Shown here one piece after another: positions 32,173 to 42,710 of a stretch of DNA of 64,000 nucleotides (position 1 is the first letter of the stretch; every line of letters begins with the position of its first letter). A program made the translations under genes and the position numbers. The DNA comes from Lepisosteus oculatus (lineage: Eukaryota; Chordata; Actinopteri; Semionotiformes; Lepisosteidae), in assembly GCF_040954835.1 (NCBI RefSeq), contig NW_027168320.1, positions 523,501 to 587,500 of the forward strand, given 5' to 3'. A model generated the notes under the pieces. It saw only the letters and a program-made list of their open reading frames with translations, did no database searches and was not told where the DNA came from.

Positions 32173-35100
32173 TGCCTGTCGTAAGAGGCGACTAAAAGGG
32201 TTGTGTCAGGAAGGGCATCTGACGTAAAACCATCTTGCCAAAACCATGGTTGCAAAGAACACAAACCACATACCGGATCGGCCGGGGCCCGGGTTAACAA
32301 CGTCCGCCATTAGTGCTGTGTCCCAACAGGGTACTAATGGAAATTATGCTACTGTGGGGAAAACTGTAGAGTGGGGGCTACAGAAAAGAAACAAGGTGAA
32401 GGGGCCTGGAAGGAATGTTAAGTCAATGAGAGTGGGGAGTTGGAATGTTGGCACCATGACAGGGAGAGGGAGAGAATTGGTTGAAACTATGGCAAGGAGA
32501 AAAGTGGAGATCTTGTGTGTGCAAGTAACCAAGTGGAAAGGAAACAGCTCAAGACACCTAGGAGAGGGATACATGATTCTATATGCTGGAAAGAGTACCA
32601 AAATGAATGGAGTGGGTGTGATAGTGTGCAAAGACCTAGCAGACAAGATAGTGAGGGTGGTTAGACACTCAGACAGGATTATCAATGTACAGGTGGCTTT
32701 TGAGAGTGGGTTATGGAATATCATCTCTGTATATGCACCACAGGTAGGAAGACCACAGGAGGAAAAGGAGAGCTTTTTGGAAGATCTCGAAGAAGTGATT
32801 AGCAGAATCCCAGGAAATGAAATGGTGGTAATTGGAGGAGACTTCAATGCACATTTAGGAGAGAAATGCCCAGATTATCCAGATGAACATGGTCAGAGAG
32901 GGCTAGGAGAGAGAAATGAAGAAGGAGGAAGGCTACTAGAGACACTCCAAGCTCTTGAATTGTTTGCAGTGAACACAGGGTTCACGAAGAATTATGAGCA
33001 AAAGGTGACATACAGGAGTGGAGGCCATGATACCCAAATAGATTACATATTAGTGAGAAGAATTGATAGAGCGAAAGTCCAAGATGCTAAAGTCCTGCCC
33101 TATGAGGCTGTTACCAGACAACACAGGCTACTGGTGATGGACATCACAATATTGAAGGAGCGAAGAATAAGGCAGAGGAAACACCCAGCACGAACAAAAG
33201 TGTGGAAACTGAGAGAAAACAAAGTAGATTTCAACAGGCTGGTGAAAGAAATGAAAAACAACACAGAGGAAACAGAGGAGCCTTCAGTTGAAGAAGAGTG
33301 GACTGAGATGAGCCACATCCTAGAAGAGGCTGCTACCAGGGTTTGTGGAAAGACAAGAGGAGGCAGACCGAGGGAAAATGAAGAGTGGTGGTGGGATATG
33401 GAAGTTCAGGAAACACTGAAGGAAAAGAAAAAAGCATACAAGGCACTGAAAGATGGCACTGGAGAATTACAAGAATATAAGAGACTAAAGAAGGTAGCAA
33501 AAAGAAGTGTAGCAAGAGCAAAGGAAAGAGCCTGGAAAGAATGGAATGAGAAACTTGAAACAAAGGAAGGAGAGGACCAAATCTACAAGATTGCTAAACA
33601 TAGAGCGAGACAGAAAAAAGATATTATCCGGGTGGCGGGACTCAAGGATGGAGAAGGCAGAGTCTTGATTAAAGAAGAACAGATCAAGCAAAGATGGCTG
33701 GAGTACTTCAAAAATCTGTTAAATGTAGAAAATGAGAGGGAGAACCTAGTGGAGGCAGACGTAGTGTGTGGACCAATCCAAGAAATTTCAGTAAAGGAAG
33801 TGACAGAAGCTATCAAAGAGATGAAAGTGGGCAAAGCAACTGGACCATCAGGAATAGCAGCAGAACACTTTAAGAACCTCGATGAAGAGGGGATTCAGTG
33901 GCTGACGAGATTGCTAAACAATATTGCAAAGGAAGAGAGAATTCCAGAAGAATGGACAAAAAGCAGTATGGTTACCATCTACAAGGAGAAAGGAGACCCA
34001 ATGGAGTGTTAAAACTATAGAGGAATAAAACTTCTGGAACATGGATTGAAAATCCTGGAAAAAATTCTGGACAAGAGACTCAGGAAGATAATCAGGATCC
34101 ACAACTCACAATTTGGATTCTCAGTGGGGAAAAGCACAACAGATGCCATTTTTGTGATGAGACAGTTACAGGAGAAGACACTAGAGAAAGGGAAAAAGCT
34201 GTATGTGGCCTTTCTGGACTTGGAGAAGGCATATGACCGTGTGCCCAGAGAGGTGGTGTATTGGTGCTTGAGGAAGAAAGGAGTACCAGAAAGCATGGTG
34301 AAGTTAGTTCAAGCAACCTATAGAGATGCAACTACGAAGATGATAACACAACAGGGAGAGACAAAAGAGTTTGAAATCACAGTTGGAGTACACCAAGGAT
34401 CAGCACTAAGTTCTTTCCTTTTCATAAACATTATTGACACACTGACAGAGGAGGTAAGAACAGAAGTGCCTTGGGAACTCATCTTTGCTGATGATGTGGC
34501 ACTGATGGCAGACTCAGAAGTAGAACTACGGGAGAAAGTGTTCAAATGGCAGAGGAGTCTGGAAAAGGGTGGACTGAAAATGAATGCACAAAAATCTGAA
34601 ATAATGGTAATGGAGAGAAGAGGAGATACTATGACCAATGTTGAGGAGACAAATGGAGGAAAACTGAAACAAGTTGATGACTTTAAATACCTTGGATCAA
34701 AACTGGTAAAGGGAGGAGAAACACTGGAGGCAGTAAAACAAAGAGTGAAAGCTGGATGGAACAAGTGGAGAGAGATAACTGGAATAATCTGTGACAGGAA
34801 AATTCCCAGAAAGTTAAAGTGCAAAATGTACAAGACTGTGATTAGACCTGTACTACTATATGGAGCTGAATGCTTGGCAGTTGGAAAGAGGGAAGAGAAC
34901 TTGATGAGAAGAACTGAAATGAGGATGTTGAGATGGATTCTGCAGATTTCAATGAACGATAAGATCAGAAATGAAGAAATCCGTAGACAATGTAGGGTGG
35001 TGGATGTGGTTGAGAAGATGCGAGAGGCGAGGTTACGGTGGTATGGACATATCATGAGGAGGGACTTTGAGGAAGTAACAAAGAGGGTAATGGAATTTGA

Positions 35101-35291
35101 GGTGGAAGGTAACAATGGAAGAGGCAGGCCTAGAAAGAGATGGATAGATTGTGTGAGAAAAGATATGGAGGTATGTGAAGTGAGTGAGGAAGATGTGCTC
35201 GACAGAGACAAATGGAGAAGAGCAACCAAAGCAGCTGACCCCAGGACAGTCTGGGACTAAGGCTGTGAAAAAGAAGAAGAAGAAGAAGAAG
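32173..35291 (+). mobile_element. RTE-type LINE, near full length
   Basis: A 3119-bp element bounded by 15-bp target-site duplications. It has a short 5' leader, one long ORF (endonuclease plus reverse transcriptase), a very short 3' part and a (AAG)n tail, all typical of the RTE clade (about 3.2 kb; BovB-related). It inserted about 20 bases after the Arg-like tRNA. The same site without insertion is seen in the inverted copy at about 48970-49010. The intact duplications and almost open ORF suggest a young insertion. Confidence 0.92.
32246..35260 (+). pseudogene. RTE LINE ORF: APE endonuclease plus reverse transcriptase
   Basis: About 1004 codons in one frame, interrupted only by a TAA at 34010-34012 that follows GDPMEC. 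A single C-to-T change from CAA would explain it. The endonuclease occupies residues about 60-310: GSWNVG at 63, catalytic GGDFNAH at 197, QIDYIL at 264. The reverse transcriptase runs from about 525 to 800, with LDLEKAYD, GVHQGSALS and the catalytic FADD at 747. The C-terminus has the RLRWYGHIMRR and GRPRKRW motifs common in RTE-type proteins. Proteins annotated as craniofacial development protein 2-like share this endonuclease; this copy is a mobile element, not a host gene. Confidence 0.92.
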
Positions 35292-35306
35292 AGCCTACTC
35301 CCTAAG
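35292..35306. repeat. 3' target-site duplication of the RTE LINE
   Basis: Exact repeat of 32158-32172, directly after the (AAG)n tail. Confidence 0.92.
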
Positions 35307-35375
35307 TAGCCTGTGCTACTTACTGCATTGTAAGAGCGATTGTGAGCGGTTTTGTTTTCTCTCTTTGACCAGCCC

Positions 35376-35498
35376 AGCTGCGCCCCACCCGAAGGCAGGG
35401 AAGCACAAAAATTGTATGGAACTCATTCATGCTCCTCTCCATGGAAATCTTTAGTAAAAGGCAAAAGATTTGTACGAGATGAAGAGAAACCAGAGTGC
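35376..35498 (-). ncRNA. RNU5: U5 snRNA copy 1 (displaced promoter, diverged)
   Basis: The U5 loop I core GCCTTTTACT and Sm site AATTTTTG are present, but C-to-T changes flank loop I and the stem compared with copies 2-8. Its distal promoter element is separated from it by the inserted LINE fragment (octamer now about 970 bases away). Probably weak or silent. Confidence 0.85.
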
Positions 35499-35601
35499 GT
35501 GGCTGGACAGCTGCAGGAGCCCAGGCCGCCTTCAAGTCCTCTGCCCTGCCAGTCGTGGTTGTCAATGCACCTGGCCTTACAAACGAGCCAGTGGCTCTCA
35601 G

Positions 35602-35630
35602 CTTACCTGGCAGGGGAGATACCTTGATCA
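35602..35630 (+). pseudogene. U1 snRNA 5' fragment (nt 4-32)
   Basis: 29 bases identical to U1 from the 5'-splice-site-pairing region to GATACCTTGATCA. Upstream bases are not U1 promoter sequence, and U1 similarity stops sharply at nt 32, where the LINE leader starts. This fits a transcript starting in U1 better than a copied U1 gene. Confidence 0.85.
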
Positions 35631-35688
35631 GCCTGTAGTTGGATTGTTTTCTTGTTTTGTGGAAGCAGTGTTTGTTTTGCAGTTTGAG

Positions 35689-36261
35689 ATGGCAACCTTT
35701 GGATCCCGCAAGAATGCTGTACGTTTTGAGCTTTTGGATGACCTCTTCATGGATCGTATGCAGTTCAGCAGAAAAGTGTTACAGAAGGAACTTGGCTTTG
35801 AACCTCGGCACTTGGATTTCATCTTCGCTCTCCCAGGTCAGAAAGAATTTGAGGTTGTTTTTGCTACCTATTCTCTGTTTGAACAATGTGTGGATGTGTT
35901 TGAGGCAAAAAGAGGGAAAGTTCCTGCCCTTGAGAAGATCAACTTGCAGCCTCTGACACAGAGAGAGAGGAAAACGGTGCATGTTGTTATGTTCTCGGAA
36001 ATGGCAAAGACGGAGGACATTCACACCTGGCTTAAGCAGTACTGCACCGTCCACCATGGAACTGAGGTTAGAGATGTTGACGGTATAAAAACAGGAGCAA
36101 GGAAATTCGAGGTTCGCTTGCTACCGGACAATGTAAATGGAGGCTTAAGGCACCTGCCCTCTACAATCCAGCTGGGCGCCTGCAATGGCTATGTTTTTTA
36201 TGTGGGACAACCAAAGGTGTGTCGGCGCTGTGGTGCTGTGGGACACAGTGGGTGGGTGCTG
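35689..36261 (+). pseudogene. LINE ORF1 N-terminal part (ZCCHC3-like)
   Basis: Open from ATG 35689 for about 190 codons. An RRM-like alpha/beta region (around FALPGQKEFEVVFATYSLF and VHVVMFSEM) is followed by a second domain (KFEVRLLPDN, GYVFYVGQPK) and the beginning of a CCHC knuckle (CRRCGAVGH). Such proteins bind the LINE RNA. The frame runs on into U5 DNA, so the tail is meaningless. No reverse transcriptase is attached. Confidence 0.8.
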
Positions 36262-36633
36262 TGCAGGAGCCCAGGCCGCCTTCAAGGCCTCTGCCCTGCC
36301 GGTCGTGGTTGGCAATACACCTGGCCTTACAAACGAGCCAGTGGGGCCCGTTCAGCTCCGGGCTCATCGCCTGCGGCTCACGGCTTGCGAGCGTGCCCAA
36401 TCCGTGCGATAACTCGGAAAACACCCGGCCACACTGTGCCGGAAACGACGCACTCTGGGAAGCCGCTATGCAAAGCGAGGTCCCAAGATCCCCTGCGGCC
36501 GGACACTTCCCGCCCCCCAAAGAAAAGAGCGCCAATCAGACGGCCGGAGACCGTGGACTCGCGGAGCAGACTGCCACAATCGCCATAACAAGACCGATTG
36601 CGAGCGTTTTTGTTTTCTCTCTTTGACCAGCCA

Positions 36634-36756
36634 GGCTGCGCCCCACCCGAAGGCAGGGAAGCACAAAAATTGCATGGAACTCGTTCATGCTTCTCTCCAC
36701 GGAAATCTTTAGTAAAAGGCGAAAGATTTGTACGAGATGAAGAGAAACCAGAGTGC
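36634..36756 (-). ncRNA. RNU5: U5 snRNA copy 2
   Basis: About 123 nt on the minus strand; the exact ends are inferred. It begins near CACTCTGGTTTCTCTTC as in vertebrate U5. The loop I core CGCCTTTTACTAAAG aligns exons in the spliceosome. An Sm site AATTTTTG and a 3' hairpin with a TTCG loop follow, then a 3'-box-like TCAAAGAGAGAA. Octamer-like ATGCAAAG lies 220 bases upstream at 36976-36983, beside a CTCTGGGAAGC site. U5 is a core of the U4/U6.U5 tri-snRNP. Confidence 0.93.
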
Positions 36757-37141
36757 GTGGCTGCACAGCTGCAGGAGCCCAGGCCGCCTTCAAAGCCTCT
36801 GCGCTGCCGGTCGTGGTTGGCAATGCACCTGGCCTTACAAACTAGCCAGTGGGGCCCGTTCAGCTCCGGGCTCATCGCCTGCGGCTCACGGCTTGCGAGC
36901 GTGACCAATCCGTGCGATAACTCGGAAAACACCCGGCCACACTGTGCCGGAAACGACGCACTCTGGGAAGCCGCTATGCAAAGCGAGGTCCCAAGATCCC
37001 CTGCGGCCGGACACTTCCCAACCCCCAAAGAAAAGAGCGCCAATCAGACGGCCGGAGACCGAGGACTCGCGGAGCAGACTGCCACAATCGCCATAACAAG
37101 ACCGATTGCGAGCGTTTTTGTTTTCTCTCTTTGACCAGCCA

Positions 37142-37264
37142 GGCTGCGCCCCACCAAAAGGCAGGGAAGCACAAAAATTGCATGGAACTCATTCATGCTC
37201 CTCTCCACGGAAATCTTTAGTAAAAGGCGAAAGATTTGTACGAGATGAAGAGAAACCAGAGTGC
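37142..37264 (-). ncRNA. RNU5: U5 snRNA copy 3
   Basis: All U5 elements are present. It has a few changes in the 3' hairpin (plus strand CCACCAAAAGG in place of CCACCCGAAGG), which alter its loop. Promoter region of type A, octamer-like site intact. Confidence 0.92.
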
Positions 37265-37648
37265 GTGGCTGCACAGCTGCAGGAGCCCAGGCCGCCTTCA
37301 AAGCCTCTGCCCTGCCGGTCGTGGTTGGCAATACACCTGGCCTTACAAACGAGCCAGTGGGGCCCGTTCAGCTCCGGGCTCATCGCCTGCGGCTCACGGC
37401 TTGCGAGCGTGCCCAATCCATGCGATAACTCGGAAAACACCCGGCCACACTGTGCCGGAAACGACGCACTCTGGGAAGCCGCTATGCAAAGCGAGGTCCC
37501 AAGATCCCCTGCGGCCGGACACTTCCCGCCCCCCAAAGAAAAGAGCGCCAATCAGACGCCGGAGACCGTGGACTCGCGGAGCAGACTGCCACAATCGCCA
37601 TAACAAGACCGATTGCGAGCGTTTTTGTTTTCTCTCTTTGACCAGCCA

Positions 37649-37771
37649 GGCTGCACCCCACCCGAAGGCAGGGAAGCACAAAAATTGCATGGAACTCATT
37701 CATGCTCCTCTCCACGGAAATCTTTAGTAAAAGGCGAAAGATTTGTACGAGATGAAGAAAAACCAGAGTGC
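37649..37771 (-). ncRNA. RNU5: U5 snRNA copy 4
   Basis: Loop I and Sm site intact. One G-to-A change (plus strand) in the 5' stem region and one in the 3' hairpin compared with copy 2. Promoter region of type B. Confidence 0.92.
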
Positions 37772-38156
37772 GTGGCTGCAAAGCTGCAGGAGCCCAGGCC
37801 GCCTTCAAAGCCTCTGCGCTGCCGGTCGTGGTTGGCAATGCACCTGGCCTTACAAACTAGCCAGTGGGGCCCGTTCAGCTCCGGGCTCATCGCCTGCGGC
37901 TCACGGCTTGCGAGCGTGACCAATCCGTGCGATAACTCGGAAAACACCCGGCCACACTGTGCCGGAAACGACGCACTCTGGGAAGCCGCTATGCAAAGCG
38001 AGGTCCCAAGATCCCCTGCAGCCGGACACTTCCCAACCCCCAAAGAAAAGAGCGCCAATCAGACGGCCGGAGACCGAGGACTCGCGGAGCAGACTGCCAC
38101 AATCGCCATAACAAGACCGATTGCGAGCGTTTTTGTTTTCTCTCTTTGACCAGCCA

Positions 38157-38279
38157 GGCTGCGCCCCACCCGAAGGCAGGGATGCACAAAAATTGCATGG
38201 AACTCATTCATGCTCCTCTCCACGGAAATCTTTAGTAAAAGGCGAAAGATTTGTACGAGATGAAGAGAAACCAGAGTGC
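38157..38279 (-). ncRNA. RNU5: U5 snRNA copy 5
   Basis: Loop I and Sm site intact; one change near the 3' hairpin (plus strand GGGATGC for GGGAAGC). Promoter region of type A. Confidence 0.92.
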
Positions 38280-38664
38280 GTGGCTGCACAGCTGCAGGAG
38301 CCCAGGCCGCCTTCAAGGCCTCTGCCCTGCCGGTCGTGGTTTGCAATACACCTGGCCTTACAAACGAGCCAGTGGGGCCCGTTCAGCTCCGGGCTCATCG
38401 CCTGCGGCTCACGGCTTGCGAGCGTGCCGAATCCGTGCGATAACTCGGAAAACACCCGGCCACACTGTGCCAGAAACGACGCACTCTGGGAAGCCGCTAT
38501 GCAAAGCGAGGTCCCAAGATCCCCTGCGGCCGGACACTTCCCGCCCCCCAAAGAAAAGAGCGCCAATCAGACGGCCAGAGACCGTGGACTCGCGGAGCAG
38601 ACTGCCACAATCGCCATAACAAGACCGATTGCGAGCGTTTTTGTTTTCTCTCTTTGACCAGCCA

Positions 38665-38787
38665 GGCTGCGCCCCACCCGAAGGCAGGGAAGCACAAAAA
38701 TTGCATGGAACTCGTTCATGCTCCTCTCCACGGAAATCTTTAGTAAAAGGCGAAAGATTTGTACGAGATGAAGAGAAACCAGAGTGC
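38665..38787 (-). ncRNA. RNU5: U5 snRNA copy 6
   Basis: Matches copy 2 in the loop I core, Sm site and 3' hairpin. Promoter region of type A, giving two adjacent A-type units with copy 5. Confidence 0.93.
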
Positions 38788-39172
38788 GTGGCTGCACAGC
38801 TGCAGGAGCCCAGGCCACCTTCAAAGCCTCTGCCCTGCCGGTCGTGGTTGGCAATACACCTGGCCTTACAAACGAGCCAGTGGGGCCCGTTCAGCTCCGG
38901 GCTCATCGCCTGCGGCTCACGGCTTGCGAGCGTGCCGAATCCGTGCGATAACTCGGAAAACACCCGGCCACACTGTGCCGGAAATGACGCACTCTGGGAA
39001 GCCGCTATGCAAAGCGAGGTCCCAAGATCCCCTGCGGCCGGACACTTCCCGCCCCCCAAAGAAAAGAGCGCCAATCAGACGGCCGGAGACCGTGGACTCG
39101 CGGAGCAGACTGCCACAATCGCCATAACAAGACCGATTGCGGGTGTTTTTGTTTTCTCTCTTTGACCAGCCA

Positions 39173-39295
39173 GGCTGCGCCCCACCCAAAGGCAGGGAAG
39201 CACAAAAATTGCATGGAACGCATTCATGCCCCTCTCCACGGAAATCTTTAGTAAAAGGCGAAAGATTTGTACGAGATGAAGAGAAACCAGAGTGC
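39173..39295 (-). ncRNA. RNU5: U5 snRNA copy 7
   Basis: Loop I and Sm site intact. Small changes between the Sm site and stem (plus strand AACGCATTCATGCCC) and in the 3' hairpin. Promoter region of type B. The last copy with a complete promoter. Confidence 0.92.
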
Positions 39296-39680
39296 GTGGC
39301 TGCACAGCTGCAGGAGCCCAGGCCGCCTTCAAAGCCTCTGCGCTGCCGGTCGTGGTTGGCAATGCACCTGGCCTTACAAACTAGCCAGTGGGGCCCGTTC
39401 AGCTCCGGGCTCATCGCCTGCGGCTCACGGCTTGCGAGCGTGACCAATCCGTGCGATAACTCGGAAAACACCCGGCCACACTGTGCCGGAAACGACGCAC
39501 TCTGGGAAGCCGCTATGCAAAGCGAGGTCCCAAGATCCCCTGCGGCTGGACACTTCCCAACCCCCAAAGAAAAGAGCGCCAATCAGACGGCCGGAGACCG
39601 AGGACTCGCGGAGCAGACTGCCACAATCGCCATAACAAGACCGATTGCGAGCGTTTTTGTTTTCTCTCTTTGACCAGCCA

Positions 39681-39803
39681 GGCTGCGCCCCACCCGAAGG
39701 CAGGGAAGCACAAAAATTGCATGGAACTCGTTCATGCTCCTCTCCACAGAAATCTTTAGTAAAAGGCGAAAGATTTGTACGAGATGAAGAGAAACCAGAG
39801 TGC
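39681..39803 (-). ncRNA. RNU5: U5 snRNA copy 8 (array edge, no promoter)
   Basis: The RNA part is nearly intact, but array similarity ends at about 39820, only some 17 bases upstream of the start, so neither proximal nor distal promoter elements of the unit are present. Likely silent. Confidence 0.88.
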
Positions 39804-39820
39804 GTGGCTGCACAGCTTCA

Positions 39821-40974
39821 GGAGCTTCAGCTTCAGAACCTAGAAACATATACGTGAGGAGTATTTACGTAGTATCGGTTTCAAGACATACCTCTCAAAT
39901 ACTGTAAATCAAGTTAAAAATATCTCAAGACCGATTCTGGTCATAATGAAACCATGTTTCGTGTATGTTTTCTTTAAAGTACCGAGACCAGCCATATACT
40001 GTATGTTTATGTTCCAAAATTAATATCGTTTATGGCCTTCACACGTGTTCCAGTATGCTGCTATTCTTTTTATGCTCAGGCACTAAGATTTCCCTTCAGT
40101 GGTAAAATTCCATATAAATATTCAATACTTAAACGGGCACAGTTAAGACATTAAATATACATATACATATACATATACAAACTGTATACAGTACAGTTTG
40201 CATACGGTAATATGTTTATGTTCCTAAATCAACCTCTTTTATGAGCATGTGAAAGGCATGGTGAATCGATTCTCAAAAATTACTGTACTTTGCATGATTG
40301 GAAAAAAATGCGTGATTGCGAAATGCTGTGGTGTTACTTTTACAAAGACGGGCAATGAAAAAAATAATGTGGACCAGGGCAATACTTTGAGTTTACAGCT
40401 TGTCCAAGTTCATTTATTATTAATACTATTAGTAATATCTTCATTAAAGACTTTGATGGCTACAGCTCAAACATGAGAAGTTGAGCTTTATTAGCTCCAC
40501 CTTGCGGAAATTCCGGATACTATTATTTTGCTAGCGGTATTTACCGGTAACTCGCGGTATTTACCGGTAACTTGTGGTAGACTGCGTACAGCGTACGCCC
40601 GCGCATTTTGAATGGCTGCATCTGTAGCAATCATATTGTAGCAGACACTCAATTGCCTGTTTCACAAATGATCATATTTTACTAGAGATTCTGTTTGGGA
40701 TACGGATGTGCATTCTGACAGCAATCTCTTACAAAAAATGATTTTACCTTATCGCGGCTTTGCCCTTCTTGCCTCTTTGGACAATATCTCCATCTTGTGG
40801 TCGTTGTTGGTAATGTCTAGACAATATCTCCATCTTGTGGTCGTTGTTGGTAATGTCTTCTTATAGATGGATACTTTATTGATCCCGTGAGGGAAATTGC
40901 AGTGCAACAGCAGCTTAACACACACAACACAGCCACAGTGTAACAATTATATAATAATAGTACAATACTGTATA
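39821..40974. other. AT-rich stretch with repeat fragments
   Basis: Holds an (ATATAC)n run near 40154-40180 and a fragment of block D at 40620-40862. At 40864-40905 is a segment reading TACTTTATTGATCCCGTGAG, a common fish LINE 3'-tail motif. No convincing gene; ORFs are short and without domains. Confidence 0.6.
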
Positions 40975-41761
40975 TATACTGTATATATATATATGAAACA
41001 GAAATAGAAACAGAAACAGGAATCGCTTACTCACCTGGAGAATCTCTGTAGGAATATCTAGCATTTATCAATGGAAATAAAAGCTGCTTTAATACAGTGC
41101 ATGTTCAAACTCAAACCCTCAGCTGCTGTTCTTGTTTGTTTTGGGACAAATTGCAACTGAGCATCGCATGAGCCGTTACGTACCCTTATCTGTTAGGGAA
41201 TTTCAAGGGAGGAGTTAGGTCAGAATGGGTAGGCTGCAAAACAACAAGTAAAGATTTATTCCGAGATGAAACGTTGTGGCGGTTTTCTTATCTTTTCAAC
41301 ATGGACTAAACTTTTACGTGTTCCTTATATGCTATATATGTATATATTAGCACCAATGTCGTTCTTAAAAACTAACATGAAATTGTCAGGGACATTCACC
41401 TATATACAAAGACGAGACAGACAAAGTAATAATTCTATATTAACGTGGCCTACATATTGACGCAATGATCGAACTAAGTGACGTGTTCTGATTCAGATCC
41501 CCTGCAGTTCATGCCAATTAGAACAATAGCAATGCTGAGTCCTCCCCACCCTACTGAGCACAAATTCAGCTGCTCTCCAGTTCTGTTCTGCATGTTTTTT
41601 CATTGCAATTGAGCTCGGAGCTGGAGATGATCTCCATACAGTTCTGTGTTAACTAGCCCGCACTTGCGTGCTAATTTACGGGTTGTGGCAGATGCTTTTC
41701 TATAGTTCATATACATGACGGCAACCTGTTACCGAGGAACCTGAGAGGTTTAAAAGCCTCA

Positions 41762-41834
41762 CGAACCAGGCAGGACTCGAACCTACAATCTTCTGATCCG
41801 AAGTCAGACGCGTAATCCATTACGCCACTGGCCC
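41762..41834 (-). tRNA. tRNA-Arg (TCG), A4 copy
   Basis: 73 nt with anticodon loop CTTCGGA (TCG) and anticodon stem intact. One D-stem base is changed (GGATTACG for GGATAACG), the T-stem is weak (TGTAG opposite CCTGC), and the acceptor keeps pairing through a G-T. Activity uncertain. Confidence 0.75.
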
Positions 41835-42710
41835 ATAGAACATGTGTTTGCATTCCACCACAGAGAGCTCTACACTGCTACCAGTAGTACACTTCCCCAT
41901 CTAAATTTTCACAGCAAGAAACTTGTGTTTCCTACTATTTTTATCAGGTTTAAAATATCATCTCCTTAAAACAGAAAAAGTGTTGGTGTGTCGTGCTGAA
42001 ATTCTGATTGATTTTGAATTCAAAGAAAAAAGGTTTTCTTCCAAAACACCGTGAAATTGTCACATCTTGCAGACAATAGGTGTATTCCATGTTGAAAAGA
42101 GAAGAAAGAAAACCATGGAGCCTTTTACAGGTGTGAGGCTTCTTCAGGTGTGAGAAGACCTCACGGCCGAAACGCTGTGTTTCCGTTCTTCTCTTTTCAG
42201 CATGCAATAAACCTATTACTTGTTCCTTTGCAGCCGAGGCATGCTGACGTAGCTACCCAGCTGAACATCTTGCAGACTCTACAGTACTTCTCTCCTGTAG
42301 AAGTAAAGCAGGGCTTGCTGGGTGAGCTTTTGCTCCGGTAAATTAGGTCACGTGTCATGTTAAATCACTTCTTCTAAACACAACATTTGCTGGTGCTAGC
42401 TTTCCCCATGAAAAGAGACATTTCCCTTACAGTACATGACATATCGTTTTTATTCTATCAATAAGTATAGAAATTAAACAAAAGAAAAAATGTTGTCGCC
42501 AAAGAATGCACAGCTCTGTCGCCTTGGGGAGGTGTCAAGGGCATTGAGCTCCTTGGACATGAGAAGTGCCCGATAAATGCCATTTCTCATCATTTCTCTT
42601 GGCGTCAGTTCTGCTATTAAATGGGACGGAGGCAACGGGCTCAGAGAGCAGATTAAGTGCACACCGAACGCAGATGTGTCCAAGTGTCTGTAAAAGCACG
42701 GTGCTCTGCT

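Larger units (their letters stand above)
35595..36261 (+). mobile_element. U1-LINE chimera inserted in the U5 array
   Basis: This 667-bp piece interrupts a U5 unit and is flanked by 83-bp near-identical repeats of U5 promoter DNA (35512-35594 and 36262-36344). It begins with 7 unmatched bases, then U1 nt 4-32 (35602-35630), a leader of about 58 bases, and the start of a LINE ORF1 that breaks off in a zinc knuckle. It is therefore 3'-truncated, the reverse of the usual 5' truncation of LINEs. The protein type (ORF1 with CCHC fingers, ZCCHC3-like) suggests the L1/Tx1 group, some of whose members target snRNA or 5S genes. Confidence 0.8.
35335..39820. repeat. Tandem U5 snRNA array, about 508-bp unit
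   Basis: Eight U5 sequences on the minus strand. From copy 2 onward the starts are 507-508 bases apart. Each full unit has U5, a 3' box, a promoter region with octamer-like ATGCAAAG (first at 36468, then at 36976 and on) and a CTCTGGGAAGC segment like the SPH/ZNF143 site. Two unit types alternate: type A (AATACACC, AAACGAGCC, CCGTGGACTC) and type B (AATGCACC, AAACTAGCC, CCGAGGACTC), in the order A B A B A A B. Long ORFs across the array on both strands are by-products of the repeat and code for nothing recognisable. Confidence 0.93.

Noticed and set aside
32246-34012. Host gene similar to craniofacial development protein 2
   Set aside because: That annotation reflects a LINE-derived endonuclease. 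Here the target-site duplications, tail and linked reverse transcriptase show a mobile element.
34318-35229. 303-codon minus-strand ORF opposite the RTE LINE
   Set aside because: It is the antisense shadow of the reverse transcriptase frame, with a Ser/Leu-rich low-information sequence.
35470-36588. Single 372-codon gene across U5, U1 and ORF1
   Set aside because: The frame joins U5 DNA, a U1 fragment, a LINE ORF1 and U5 promoter DNA by chance. Only the part from ATG 35689 to about 36261 is real ORF1.
35376-39803. CRISPR-like array
   Set aside because: The regular repeats are 508 bp long with RNA gene and promoter content, in eukaryotic DNA; no short repeat/spacer pattern exists.
36161-39857. 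Many 100-220-codon ORFs on both strands of the U5 array
   Set aside because: They repeat with the 508-bp unit, overlap U5 RNA genes and have no recognisable domain; they are by-products of GC-rich non-coding repeats.
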